A stretch of DNA of 64,000 nucleotides. Source: an uncultured Streptomyces sp. (lineage in GTDB: Bacteria > Actinomycetota > Actinomycetes > Streptomycetales > Streptomycetaceae). Positions 9,812-18,119 of this stretch are shown here, piece after piece. How positions within the stretch are numbered: the first letter of the stretch is position 1; every line of letters starts with the position of its first letter. The notes below the pieces were generated by a model. It was not told where the DNA came from. It saw only the letters and a program-made list of their open reading frames with translations, and made no database searches. The stretch lies in assembly GCF_947488945.1 (NCBI RefSeq), contig NZ_CANLBS010000005.1, positions 62,001 to 126,000 of the forward strand, read 5' to 3'. Made by a program: the position numbers and the translations under genes.

Positions 9812-10930
9812 TCAGGACTCGGTGGACCGACGGTCGGTGATCAGGTCCATCTCGGCCCGCGCCAGGAAGCGCGCGGCCTCCCGGTCGTTCGTCGGCAGGC
9901 CGCTCGGACCGCTCTCCAGCAGCCGGTCGAGGACGGCCGCCTTGCGGTCGTCGCCGATGCCGATCGCCTGCGCGGGGTGCGCGTCGAGCGGGCCGTTGAC
10001 TTCGAGGAGCCGCACCACGACGTCGTCGCGCGAGAAGATGGTGCTGCTCTCGACGGGGCTCGCCGCGTCCTCGGCGGCCTCCTCGTCCTGGCCGGCCAGG
10101 AGCTGGGCCAGCGCCATCCCGCAGCCCTCCTTGGCCTGGTAGAACAGCGCGTGCCGCTGGACGTCCGCGGCGGCGTGGCGGCCGGCCGTCACGTGGTGGA
10201 CGGTCGGCAGCGCCGCACGGGTGAAGAACATGCGGGCGGAGTCCGGGTCGCTGAGGTCGCGGTCCTGCTCCAGGTACGGGTTGATCGCCTCCTCGACGGC
10301 CCTGACCTCGGGCTGGCGGGAGACGTGCCGGAGGGCGGCCATCAGGTCGCCCTCGATCTCCACCGCCCGCACGACGCGGTTGCCGTGCATGAAGAGCGAG
10401 GTACGGCGCAGCCGGGTGTTCTCGTCCACGCGGGCCTGCGGGGAGTCGTAGTCGGCGAGGATCTTCGCGACCATCTCCTCCGTGCCGGGCTTCACCGTGA
10501 AGGTCAGCGCGTGGCGGACGATCCCGTCGCCCAGGCGCGGGGCGGCCTGGAGACGGCCGCGGGCCGCCTCGGGAGGGTTCTCGAAGCCGACGCCGGTCTC
10601 GCGCAGCACGCTGAAGCGGAGCGAGCGCGTGTCGCGTACGCAGTTGTGCAGCGGCTGCACCGTCGCCACGTGCTCCTCGCTGTTGACCCAGGCGAGGAAG
10701 GGCGGCGCGCTCTCCCACTCGCTGGTGATGAGCCACTGCGAGGGGTTCTCGATGGACTGGCAGAGCTGGTCGCTGATGTGTCCGGGCGTCGAGGCCACCT
10801 GGTTGCGCATGTGCTCGTACGCCTCGAGGAACTCGTTCTGAGCTCCGTCGTACAGGTCCAGAAGCAGTATGACGCGGAGCCTCGAACCGTCGAAGGCGGA
10901 CTGGGATACCCGTTCCGAGAGGGTTGTCAT
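9812..10930 (-). CDS. whiEI: SchA/CurD-like pigment biosynthesis protein (WhiE ORFI type)
   Basis: 372 residues. The first about 110 form an ABM-like alpha+beta barrel ([33 protein letters not shown]); the remainder is the SchA/CurD-like region found only in spore-pigment type II PKS clusters ([38 protein letters not shown]). ATG 10930 follows GAAGGAG. It is the promoter-proximal gene of the operon and probably takes part in oxidation or retention of the pigment in the spore wall, though no activity can be proved from sequence. Confidence 0.9.
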   Translation of the reverse strand: MTTLSERVSQSAFDGSRLRVILLLDLYDGAQNEFLEAYEHMRNQVASTPGHISDQLCQSIENPSQWLITSEWESAPPFLAWVNSEEHVATVQPLHNCVRDTRSLRFSVLRETGVGFENPPEAARGRLQAAPRLGDGIVRHALTFTVKPGTEEMVAKILADYDSPQARVDENTRLRRTSLFMHGNRVVRAVEIEGDLMAALRHVSRQPEVRAVEEAINPYLEQDRDLSDPDSARMFFTRAALPTVHHVTAGRHAAADVQRHALFYQAKEGCGMALAQLLAGQDEEAAEDAASPVESSTIFSRDDVVVRLLEVNGPLDAHPAQAIGIGDDRKAAVLDRLLESGPSGLPTNDREAARFLARAEMDLITDRRSTES

Positions 10931-11203
10931 CGTGTGCTCTCCTTCGAGGGGATGCGGTCGTACGTCGCGCGTCCGCCCGTCATCCGTACAAGTTCGGTGG
11001 AAGCCGCGCGGGTCCGTGCCCGGCGTCGCGGGACGTGCCGCCCCGTCGTCGCGCACACCGCTCCCGCGTCCGATCGTGGGCCGCTGGTGCGGGGTGCGCC
11101 AGATTTATGAACCGTTCAGGTGAGGAGGCGGTGCGAGCCCCGCCGAACCGTCTCCGCCAGGGCATGGACACTGCGTCCCCCTGCGTCCGAGCTGGAGCAA
11201 CTG
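10931..11203. promoter_or_regulatory. Divergent promoter region of the whiE-type cluster
   Basis: 273 bp between the SchA-like gene (minus) and the FAD hydroxylase (plus). In S. coelicolor whiE the equivalent spacer carries two developmentally timed promoters, the one for ORFVIII depending on sigma-F. I can place the spacer but not assign -35/-10 hexamers with confidence; a relatively AT-rich patch lies at 11100-11118. Confidence 0.6.
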
Positions 11204-12838
11204 ATGAACGAAAACGTCGACCACCGTGTACCGGTCCTCATCGTGGGCGGCTCCCTGGTGGGCCTGTCCGCCTCCCTCTTCCTGAGCCGGCTCGGCGTGG
11301 ACCACCTGTTGGTGGAGAAGCACCGCGGCACCTCGACCCACCCGCGCGGGCGCGGCAACAACGTCCGCACCATGGAGCTGTTCCGCACCGCGGGCGCGGA
11401 GGCCGCGATCCGTGACGCCGCCTCCGTCCTGGCCGGCAACCACGGAATCCTGCAGGCCGGTTCCCTCACCGGCGACGACCAGGAATGGCTGTTCAAGGAG
11501 ATCGATCCGGGTGGCGGGCTGGCCCGGTTCAGCCCGAGCGGGTGGTGCCTGTGCAGCCAGAACGACCTGGAGCCGGTGCTGGTGGAGCGCGCCCGCTCGC
11601 TCGGCGGCGACCTGCGGTTCTCGACCGAACTGCTCACCTTCGAGCAGGACCCGGACGGGGTCACCGCCGTCCTGAAGGACCGGGAGACCGGGGAGCACAC
11701 GACGGTGCGCGCGGACTACCTGATCGCCGCCGACGGGCCCCGCAGCCCGATCCGGGAGCAACTGCGCATCGGGCAGTCGGGGGCCGGCGACCTCTTCCAC
11801 AACGTGAGCATCACCTTCCGCTCGCGCGGGCTCGCCCCGGTGGTGGGCGACCGGCGCTTCATCGTCTGCTACCTGACGAAGCCGGATGCGGACGGGGCGC
11901 TGCTGCCGGTCGACAACGAGGAGAGCTGGGTCTTCCACGCGCCGTGGCAGCCCGAGCGGGGCGAGACGATGGAGGACTTCACCGACGAGCGGTGCGCGGA
12001 GCACATCCGCCGGGCGGTCGGCGCACCCGGCCTCGATGTGGAGATCACCGGAAAGGCCCCGTGGCACGCGGCCGAACGGGTCGCCGAGCGGTACGGGTCC
12101 GGCCGGGTGTTCCTCGCGGGCGACTCGGCCCACGAGATGTCCCCCACCGGGGCGTTCGGCTCCAACACCGGCATCCAGGACGCGCACAACCTGGCGTGGA
12201 AGCTCGCGGCCGTGATCGACGGGGCCGCGGGTCCGGGGCTGCTGGAGACGTACGAGGCGGAGCGGCTGCCGGTGGCGCGGGCCACCGGCGCGCGGGCGTC
12301 GGCGCGCTCGGCGGAGCACAGCCACCCGGGGTTCGCGGCACCGGCCGGGCCGGGCGGCGGCCGCAAGGGGGGCATGCTGCCGGTGGTGCTCGGCTACCGC
12401 TACGTGCGGGGGGCCGTCGTGGGCGCCGATCCGGAGCTTCCGGTCGTGCCCGAGGGCATGGACCTGACGGGGATGCCCGGCACCCGGGCGCCGCACCTGT
12501 GGGTCGTCCGGGACGGCGCCCGGGTGTCGACCCTGGACCTCTACGAGCGGGCCTTCGTGCTGCTCGCGGACGCGGGACGGCCGCAGTGGCGCGCGGCGGC
12601 GGCACGGGTGGCGGAGCGGCTGTCGGTGCGGCTGGACGCCTTCGGGATCGGCTCCGGCCCGGAGGCGGACCTGGAGCCGGCGGACGGCGCCGACTGGGCG
12701 GCCGCCCACGGCACCTCCGCAGGGGGTGCGGTGCTGGTGCGCCCCGACGGGTTCGTGGCCTGGCGTTGCGAGGACGCGGTGGACGACCCGGAGGCCGTGC
12801 TGCACGAGGTCATGACGGCCCTGCTGCACCGCGCCTGA
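11204..12838 (+). CDS. whiEVIII: FAD-dependent hydroxylase (WhiE ORFVIII type)
   Basis: 544 residues, class A flavoprotein aromatic hydroxylase. The FAD dinucleotide fold is at residues 9-30 (PVLIVGGSLVGLSASLFLSR), the DG motif is ADGPRSPIREQLRIG, and the ribose/pyrophosphate GD motif is RVFLAGDSAHEMSPTGAFG. The C-terminal thioredoxin-like domain of this class follows. Start ATG 11204 is chosen because GGAG lies 6 nt ahead and the fold begins at once; the longer frame from 11120 adds non-conserved residues. It is transcribed away from the PKS operon, as ORFVIII is in whiE, and tailors the pigment late in spore maturation. Confidence 0.9.
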   Translation: MNENVDHRVPVLIVGGSLVGLSASLFLSRLGVDHLLVEKHRGTSTHPRGRGNNVRTMELFRTAGAEAAIRDAASVLAGNHGILQAGSLTGDDQEWLFKEIDPGGGLARFSPSGWCLCSQNDLEPVLVERARSLGGDLRFSTELLTFEQDPDGVTAVLKDRETGEHTTVRADYLIAADGPRSPIREQLRIGQSGAGDLFHNVSITFRSRGLAPVVGDRRFIVCYLTKPDADGALLPVDNEESWVFHAPWQPERGETMEDFTDERCAEHIRRAVGAPGLDVEITGKAPWHAAERVAERYGSGRVFLAGDSAHEMSPTGAFGSNTGIQDAHNLAWKLAAVIDGAAGPGLLETYEAERLPVARATGARASARSAEHSHPGFAAPAGPGGGRKGGMLPVVLGYRYVRGAVVGADPELPVVPEGMDLTGMPGTRAPHLWVVRDGARVSTLDLYERAFVLLADAGRPQWRAAAARVAERLSVRLDAFGIGSGPEADLEPADGADWAAAHGTSAGGAVLVRPDGFVAWRCEDAVDDPEAVLHEVMTALLHRA

Positions 12839-12846
12839 CGTGACGG

Positions 12847-12884
12847 CTCCGGCCGGCCGCTCCCTCCGGAGCGGCCGGCCGGAG
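12847..12884. terminator. Bidirectional hairpin terminator
   Basis: Perfect 17-bp stem (12847-12863 with 12868-12884) and CTCC loop between the hydroxylase and the convergent sortase gene. Confidence 0.85.
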
Positions 12885-12898
12885 TCGTGCGGGGCGGG

Positions 12899-13798
12899 TC
12901 AGCGCGAGCCGGTGAGAGCCGCGAAGACCACGACGTTGTCCGGGTAGCCGGACTTCTCGCTGTACGTGCCGCCGCAGGTGATGACCCGCAGCTCCGGCCG
13001 GTCCGACGGCCCGTAGACCTTCTCGTCCGGGAAGGTCTTCTTGTCGTACGCCTCGACGGCGTAGACGGTGAACACGGCGACGCTGCGGTCGGCGCGGACG
13101 ATCTCGACGGTGGCGCCCCTTCGCAGGGCTCCGAGCCCGTAGAAGACGCCGGGGCCGAGCCGGGTGTCGACGTGTCCGGTCGTGACGGCGGTGCCCACGG
13201 AGCCCGGTACCGTGCCGTCCGCGTACCAGCCGCTGAGGACGGGGTTGTTGTCGGGCGGGGTCTCCAGGGCGCCCTTCGCGTCGAGCGACAGCTTCACCAG
13301 CGGCGAGTCCACCTGGAGACCGGGGATCCGCAGCCGGAGGGGCTCCGAGGGGGCCAGGGGCGGTACGCCGGAACGTGCCGCGGCGGTGTCGCGGGCGGCG
13401 GCGGGCGGGGCGGGTTCCGAAGGACGGGCCGTCGGCGGGGGACTCGCGGGCGGGGGCCGCAGCGGCGTCGGGCGGAACGGCCTCCGGGGCAGGAGCGCCA
13501 AAGGCGCGGTGAGACGGCGCACCAGGGCCGGCGGCCCGGGGTCGGGACGGTCCGCGAACAGGTAGTGCGGGGCCCGCGCCGGGACGTGCGCGGCGAGGGC
13601 CGGGGCCGGCGCCCGGTCCGCGGTCACCGGCGCGGGGGCGGCGGCCGGGGCGGGCGGTGGCTGCGGCGGGTCGGCGTCGCGCAGGCCGCCGACGACGAGC
13701 ACGGTGCCCGCCACGACGGTCCAGAGGAGGTGTTTGGCCGTCGGGAACGGCTGGGACGACGGCGGGGACGGCGGCTGGGGGCTGCGACCGGTTTCCAT
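12899..13798 (-). CDS. Class F sortase
   Basis: 299 residues: a short cytoplasmic start, one transmembrane helix (about residues 21-44, LLWTVVAGTVLVVGGL), a long Pro/Ala-rich extracellular linker (45-155), then the sortase barrel. Catalytic residues are His209 in VTTGHVDT and Cys275 in VITCGG; the basic residue is probably Arg299 or an Arg close to it at the extreme C-terminus. Class F sortases are widespread in actinomycetes and their substrates are poorly known. The next gene on the same strand encodes a small secreted protein without a recognisable LPxTG motif and is separated by a terminator. Confidence 0.87.
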   Translation of the reverse strand: METGRSPQPPSPPSSQPFPTAKHLLWTVVAGTVLVVGGLRDADPPQPPPAPAAAPAPVTADRAPAPALAAHVPARAPHYLFADRPDPGPPALVRRLTAPLALLPRRPFRPTPLRPPPASPPPTARPSEPAPPAAARDTAAARSGVPPLAPSEPLRLRIPGLQVDSPLVKLSLDAKGALETPPDNNPVLSGWYADGTVPGSVGTAVTTGHVDTRLGPGVFYGLGALRRGATVEIVRADRSVAVFTVYAVEAYDKKTFPDEKVYGPSDRPELRVITCGGTYSEKSGYPDNVVVFAALTGSR

Positions 13799-13835
13799 CG
13801 GGTGGGTCTCCGCTTCGCGGCGTGGGGACGGGAAG

Positions 13836-13874
13836 CCGTGCGCTCCGGACCCCGCCGGGGTCCGGAGCGCACGG
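13836..13874. terminator. Hairpin terminator between small secreted protein and sortase genes
   Basis: 18-bp perfect stem (13836-13853 with 13857-13874), 3-nt loop, 15 bp after the stop of the secreted-protein gene and 38 bp before the sortase start, so the two genes are probably largely separate transcripts. Confidence 0.75.
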
Positions 13875-13888
13875 GGCGTGACGTGGGG

Positions 13889-14380
13889 TCAGCCGCGGTC
13901 CGCGGGCCGGCGGCGGAGCCGGACCACTCCCCCGGCGGCCGCGCCGGCGAGCAGCACGCTGCCGACGGCGAGCTGGGTGCTGTGGTCGGTGGGGGCGCCG
14001 AATCCGGCGTCCACGCCGCCGCGGGGGCCGTCGGCGATCCGGTAGGTGTCGGTGAACTTGTTCCGCGGCGGGCACTTCACGGTGACGGTGTCGCTGCTGC
14101 GTCCGGTGTCCTCCGGGAGGTCGAACGTGCCGACGAGTTCGCCGGCGCTGTCGCCCTCCAGGAGATGGAAGGCGCCCGCGGCCTCGGAGGTGCCCTTGCC
14201 GTAGGTCTCCTTGCCGCATGCCCGGGTGGTGACGGTGATCCGCGTGCCGGGCGCGGCGTTCGCGGGGCTGATCCGTAGGGTCTGGTCACCGGTGGGGTCG
14301 GCCGCCGCGGCGGCCGGGGCGGCGAGGGCGAGCGCCCCTGCGGCCAGACAGATGCCCACACCGATGCGAGTGTCGCACAT
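13889..14380 (-). CDS. Small secreted/membrane-anchored protein of unknown function
   Basis: 163 residues from ATG 14380, preceded by AAGGA. There is a clear Sec signal (residues 1-28, VGICLAAGALALAAPAAAAA), a beta-rich domain of about 85 residues with two Cys (RACGKETYG and VKCPPRNKF) likely to form a disulfide, and a C-terminal hydrophobic helix LAVGSVLLAGAAAGGVV followed by RLRRR. That tail resembles a cell-wall sorting signal but has no LPxTG or LAxTG pentapeptide, so simple membrane anchoring is as likely. The neighbouring class F sortase makes it a possible partner. No family recognised. Confidence 0.75.
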   Translation of the reverse strand: MCDTRIGVGICLAAGALALAAPAAAAADPTGDQTLRISPANAAPGTRITVTTRACGKETYGKGTSEAAGAFHLLEGDSAGELVGTFDLPEDTGRSSDTVTVKCPPRNKFTDTYRIADGPRGGVDAGFGAPTDHSTQLAVGSVLLAGAAAGGVVRLRRRPADRG

Positions 14381-14619
14381 GATGATCCTTGATCCTCCGG
14401 GGGAGCAGGGGCCGGCCGGACTGCGCGGCGCCTCTGCTGTGCTCCGCGTCCGAGGCAACCGACAGTCCGTCAGCGCCGCAACAGGAGGAAGCGCCGGTGG
14501 TGTCACCCTGCCGGGTCCCGGACCGCCGCCCCCGGCCTCCGTTTGCGCAGGTCACCCTCTTCGGGGCCGGTACCGCAGGAGCGATCGGGCACGGACGGCG
14601 AACGGGCTAAGCCGTGCGC

Positions 14620-14654
14620 GGGCGCCGCCCCCGTGGTGCGCGGGGGCGGCGCCC
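14620..14654. terminator. Hairpin terminator after penicillin acylase gene
   Basis: 14-bp stem (14620-14633 with 14641-14654) and 7-nt loop, 17 bp downstream of the stop of the minus-strand penicillin acylase gene. The rest of 14381-14619 shows nothing beyond the expected promoter of the small secreted-protein gene. Confidence 0.75.
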
Positions 14655-14670
14655 GGTGACGGCCCGTGAG

Positions 14671-17600
14671 TCAGCGGCCGTGGACGCCTATCTCGTCGAT
14701 CGAGTAGCGGTTGTCGGTGGCGCGTTCGAGGCACTGGATCCGGACGTAGCGGGCCTCGGTGGGAGTGAAGGCGCGGTTCTCCACGCCGCCCCGGCCCGCG
14801 GTGGTGGTGTGCACGGTGCGCCAGGCCGCGTTGTCCGTGGAGACCTCGATCCGATAGGCGCGGGCGTACTGGTCCGCCCAGTCGAGGGTGGTCCGGCCGA
14901 CCTGGCGGACGGCGCCGAGGTCGACGGTGATCCACGCGGTGGCGACCGTCTTGCTGGCCCATCGGGTGGACGGGTCCTGGTCGACGGCCTTCTTCGGCGG
15001 GTAGGAGACGACGACCGCGTCCTGGTGGTCGGAGGCGGTCGCGGACGCGCCGACGGCGAGGTTCGCCAGGCTGTCGCCGCGTCGCGCCGGGAACTCCACC
15101 ACCTGCTGGTAGGTCGGCCGGTTCTGCCAGGCGATGCGGGGCACGGTGATGCCGCCCATCGCCCGGTGGACGATCGAGTCGGCGCACACCTGGGCGCCGG
15201 GGTCGCACTGGGCGTCGCCCGGGTAGACCGTGGCCGCGGGGGTGGCCGCCGCGGTGGCCAGGGTGGAGAGCAGCGTCCGGCGGCAGGCGGCAACCGATCC
15301 CCCGCCGCAGTACGGCCGGTCGAGCGGGCTGCCGACCGCCCTGCCGAGCACGGACCGCAGGTCCTTGTCGACGTACGACCACCAGCCGTGCTGGAAGGCG
15401 GAACCCTTGTGCGCCTCGCCGGCGGCGATGCCGGAGGCCGCGCCGCCGGTGCCGTTCTGGCCGCCGGACGGGGACTCGTTGATGGGGGCGACGGTGGTGA
15501 GGGCGCGGTAGAGGCCTTCGCCGAGGGTGGACTTGAACGTGCCTTCGACCAGCAGGGGCCACCAGGCGTCCAGGATCCGCACGGCGTCGGCGTCGGCGTA
15601 GACGCCGGAGCCCTTGGCGGTCTCCCTGCGGTGCGAGCCGGCCTGCTGCCAGGCGCGCAGCTTCGCGACGGCGGCCGCCTGCGCGGGGTCCGTGACCGGT
15701 GCGGTGGCGACGACGTCGAGGACGGTGGGCAGCACCTCTTCGGCGCGCAGGTCGACGGTGGCGGCGTCCTCCATGGCCTTCACGAGCTGGGTGCGGGTGA
15801 CCCCGCCGGCGTCGACGAGGGCCGAGACGCGGGTGTCCAGGAGGTCGGCGCGGTGCACCGAGCCGTTGCCCCACCCCGAGGCGAAACCGTCGGCCTGCTT
15901 GTTGTTCCAGCTGATGTAGTAGTCCTGGTCGACCGACTGCGGGTGGGCGGCCGGAGCGGTGACGGCCGAGGTATTGGCCGCCGGGTCCCAGTCCTTCCAC
16001 TCGCGCGCCCGCTCCGCCAGGATCGGCCGGTCGGGGTCGGTGCCGTCGGCCCGTACGGGGTTGGTGCCGGAGTTGTAGTAAGCGGTGTGGTCGGCGTCGG
16101 CGTAGAACCAGTTGAAGGTGTAGCCGACGTTGCGGGCCGCCTGCTGGAAGGTCTGGGCCGAGGTGATCTCGGCGGGGTCGTTGAACTGCTGGAAGCCGAT
16201 GACCGAGTCGATGTCGTGGTGGTAGGTGGAGCGCAGCGCGGTGAAGGCGACCGGTTTGCCGGCCACCGTGCCGGTGTGGCTGACCAGCCCGTAGGCGCTG
16301 CGCCGGGTCACCAGGTCGTAGGCGCCGGTCGCGGTGGCGTCGGCGGTGGTGGCGGACCAGCTGTTGTGCTTGGTGAGCGTCTCGAAGGGGGTGCAGACCC
16401 CGCGCAGCAGGTAGTGGAGGGAGCCCGTGGTGGGCGCGGCTCCGGAGGGCTCGCAGAGTTCCACGGCGAACGTGTCGGTGATGTCCTGGTTGGCGGAGGT
16501 GGCGCTCCAGGAGTAGTCGAGGCCGCGGCCGATCTCCACGTAGAAGCTCAGGCCGGGGAAGGACGCGCCGCGGGAGCGCAGGCCGGGGCCGTCCAGTTCC
16601 TGGATCATCAGCAACTGCGGTGCGTAGTAGCCGGTCTGCGGTCCGTAGACGGCGACGGGGTGTCCGGAGGCGGTGTGTTCGCCGGACACCACGAGGGCGT
16701 TGGACATGCCCTTCTTCGCCGTGATCAGGTCGCCGGGCAGTACGCCCTCGGCCTGGCCGGTCTTCGCCGCGGCGGCCGGGTCGGCGCCCGTGCCGGTGCC
16801 GTTGCGGGAGTGGTCGAACGCCCCGACGCTCCCCCGGTCGGGTACGGCGACGCCGGTGGGGGCGGCCGGGGTGGTGGCGTACGGGAAGGCGCCGGTGTGC
16901 TGGGTGGTCACCGCCTCGGTGTCGTTCTGCGCCCGCCAGGCGGTGTACGCGGCCTTGCCGGCGGTGACGCCGTAGCGCTGCTGGAACTCCAGCTCGGCGA
17001 GGGCGTTCTCGACCTCTCCGCCGCCGCCCCCGCCGAAGATGGCACCGACCACCGAGGCGATCGCCACCACGTCGTTGGGGGTGAAGTCCTTGATCGAGGA
17101 CCCCTGGCCGGTCAACTGGTACTCACCGGGATAGGAGTCGGCGGCGACGGTGTCGTCGATCCAGGCGTTGATGCCGGCGACGTAGTTCTGGATGTCCTGA
17201 AACGCCTGCGCGCCCTTGGCGCCGGAGTCGCGGACGCGTTCGAGTTGCCGGGTGAGGTCGCTCTCGGTGTACGGCGCCACCGCCCACAGGCTCTGTTCGA
17301 GGGCGCGGTTGCCGGCCGCGCCGCCCGCGAAGGACGACAGTTCGCCGCGTCCGACGTGACGCAGCACGTCCATCAGCCACAGCTTGTCCTCGCCGGCCGC
17401 GTAGCCGGCGCCGAACTCGGTGCCGGCCCGGGTGGTTCCCTTGATGTGCGGGGTGCCGGTGGCCTTGTCGCGGGTGATGGTGACGTCGGCCCGCGGGGAC
17501 TGGGTGCTCTCCACCTGACCGGCGGGCACCCCGAGCGACGCGTCGTTGAAGTAGGCGGCGAGCTGGTCGTCGGTCAGGCCGGAGTAGTCGTGCAGCAGGT

Positions 17601-17892
17601 TGTCGTAGGGCTCGATCTGGTCCGCGGAGTGCTTGGGGCGGGTGCCGATGGTGCGGTGCAGCAGGATTCCGGCGAGGGTGGCGTGGCCGTTCTGGCCGGC
17701 CGGGAGGATGTCCTGGCACTGACCGAGGCAGGGGTCGCCGGCCGCCGGGACGGGGTCGACGCCCGGGGCGGCGACGGCGGGGGCGGCGACGCCGAGCGGC
17801 ACCAGCAGCGCGGAGGCGGCGACCACGGCGAGGAACGCGGCGCGCAACCGGGCTCGGCGGCGCGGTGGCGGGGCGAGCGGAGCGGATCTCAT
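14671..17892 (-). CDS. Secreted penicillin acylase-family amidase with C-terminal F5/8 (discoidin) domain
   Basis: 1073 residues. A Tat/Sec-like signal (RRRARLRAAFLAVVAASALLVP) ends near residue 42. The N-terminal nucleophile hydrolase has an alpha-chain with GTPHIKGTTRAGTEFGAGYAAGEDKLW, then the autoproteolytic junction KKGMSNALVVSG where Ser397 would become the beta-chain nucleophile, and beta-chain segments SATSANQDITDTF and GYTFNWFYADADHTAYYNSG. Residues about 940-1073 form a discoidin/carbohydrate-binding domain (VDQDPSTRWAS, WITVDLGAV, ARYVRIQCLERA). Relatives cleave acyl-homoserine lactones, lipopeptides or beta-lactams; the added domain suggests attachment to cell-surface glycans or mycelium. 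The promoter should lie in the 227-bp gap upstream. Confidence 0.88.
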   Translation of the reverse strand: MRSAPLAPPPRRRARLRAAFLAVVAASALLVPLGVAAPAVAAPGVDPVPAAGDPCLGQCQDILPAGQNGHATLAGILLHRTIGTRPKHSADQIEPYDNLLHDYSGLTDDQLAAYFNDASLGVPAGQVESTQSPRADVTITRDKATGTPHIKGTTRAGTEFGAGYAAGEDKLWLMDVLRHVGRGELSSFAGGAAGNRALEQSLWAVAPYTESDLTRQLERVRDSGAKGAQAFQDIQNYVAGINAWIDDTVAADSYPGEYQLTGQGSSIKDFTPNDVVAIASVVGAIFGGGGGGEVENALAELEFQQRYGVTAGKAAYTAWRAQNDTEAVTTQHTGAFPYATTPAAPTGVAVPDRGSVGAFDHSRNGTGTGADPAAAAKTGQAEGVLPGDLITAKKGMSNALVVSGEHTASGHPVAVYGPQTGYYAPQLLMIQELDGPGLRSRGASFPGLSFYVEIGRGLDYSWSATSANQDITDTFAVELCEPSGAAPTTGSLHYLLRGVCTPFETLTKHNSWSATTADATATGAYDLVTRRSAYGLVSHTGTVAGKPVAFTALRSTYHHDIDSVIGFQQFNDPAEITSAQTFQQAARNVGYTFNWFYADADHTAYYNSGTNPVRADGTDPDRPILAERAREWKDWDPAANTSAVTAPAAHPQSVDQDYYISWNNKQADGFASGWGNGSVHRADLLDTRVSALVDAGGVTRTQLVKAMEDAATVDLRAEEVLPTVLDVVATAPVTDPAQAAAVAKLRAWQQAGSHRRETAKGSGVYADADAVRILDAWWPLLVEGTFKSTLGEGLYRALTTVAPINESPSGGQNGTGGAASGIAAGEAHKGSAFQHGWWSYVDKDLRSVLGRAVGSPLDRPYCGGGSVAACRRTLLSTLATAAATPAATVYPGDAQCDPGAQVCADSIVHRAMGGITVPRIAWQNRPTYQQVVEFPARRGDSLANLAVGASATASDHQDAVVVSYPPKKAVDQDPSTRWASKTVATAWITVDLGAVRQVGRTTLDWADQYARAYRIEVSTDNAAWRTVHTTTAGRGGVENRAFTPTEARYVRIQCLERATDNRYSIDEIGVHGR

Positions 17893-18119
17893 GGGTGCGG
17901 GCCCTTCGGCAGAGGCGTCGCCGGCGTGCGGGGCGACGGGTCGGGAGGATCACGGAACCGGGCGCGGGAACAGTAGCCCCGCGCCCGCCGTCCGCGGGAG
18001 ACTTGCGGCGGGCTGTCCGCACGACTGCAACGCGGTCTTCACGGAAGGTCTCGCCGTTCGTCCGGATTCGCCCCGACTCCGATGCCTCACAAGGGATGTG
18101 ACGGGCCGTCAGGCGGCTG

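Noticed and set aside
11107..11415. Plus-strand frame starting MNRSGEEAVRAPP, with a look-alike MNSAGEEALRPG at 21151
   Set aside because: The short GGTGAGGAGGCG similarity between two spacers looked like a shared element, but flanks do not match and the first overlaps the real hydroxylase start. Treated as coincidence.
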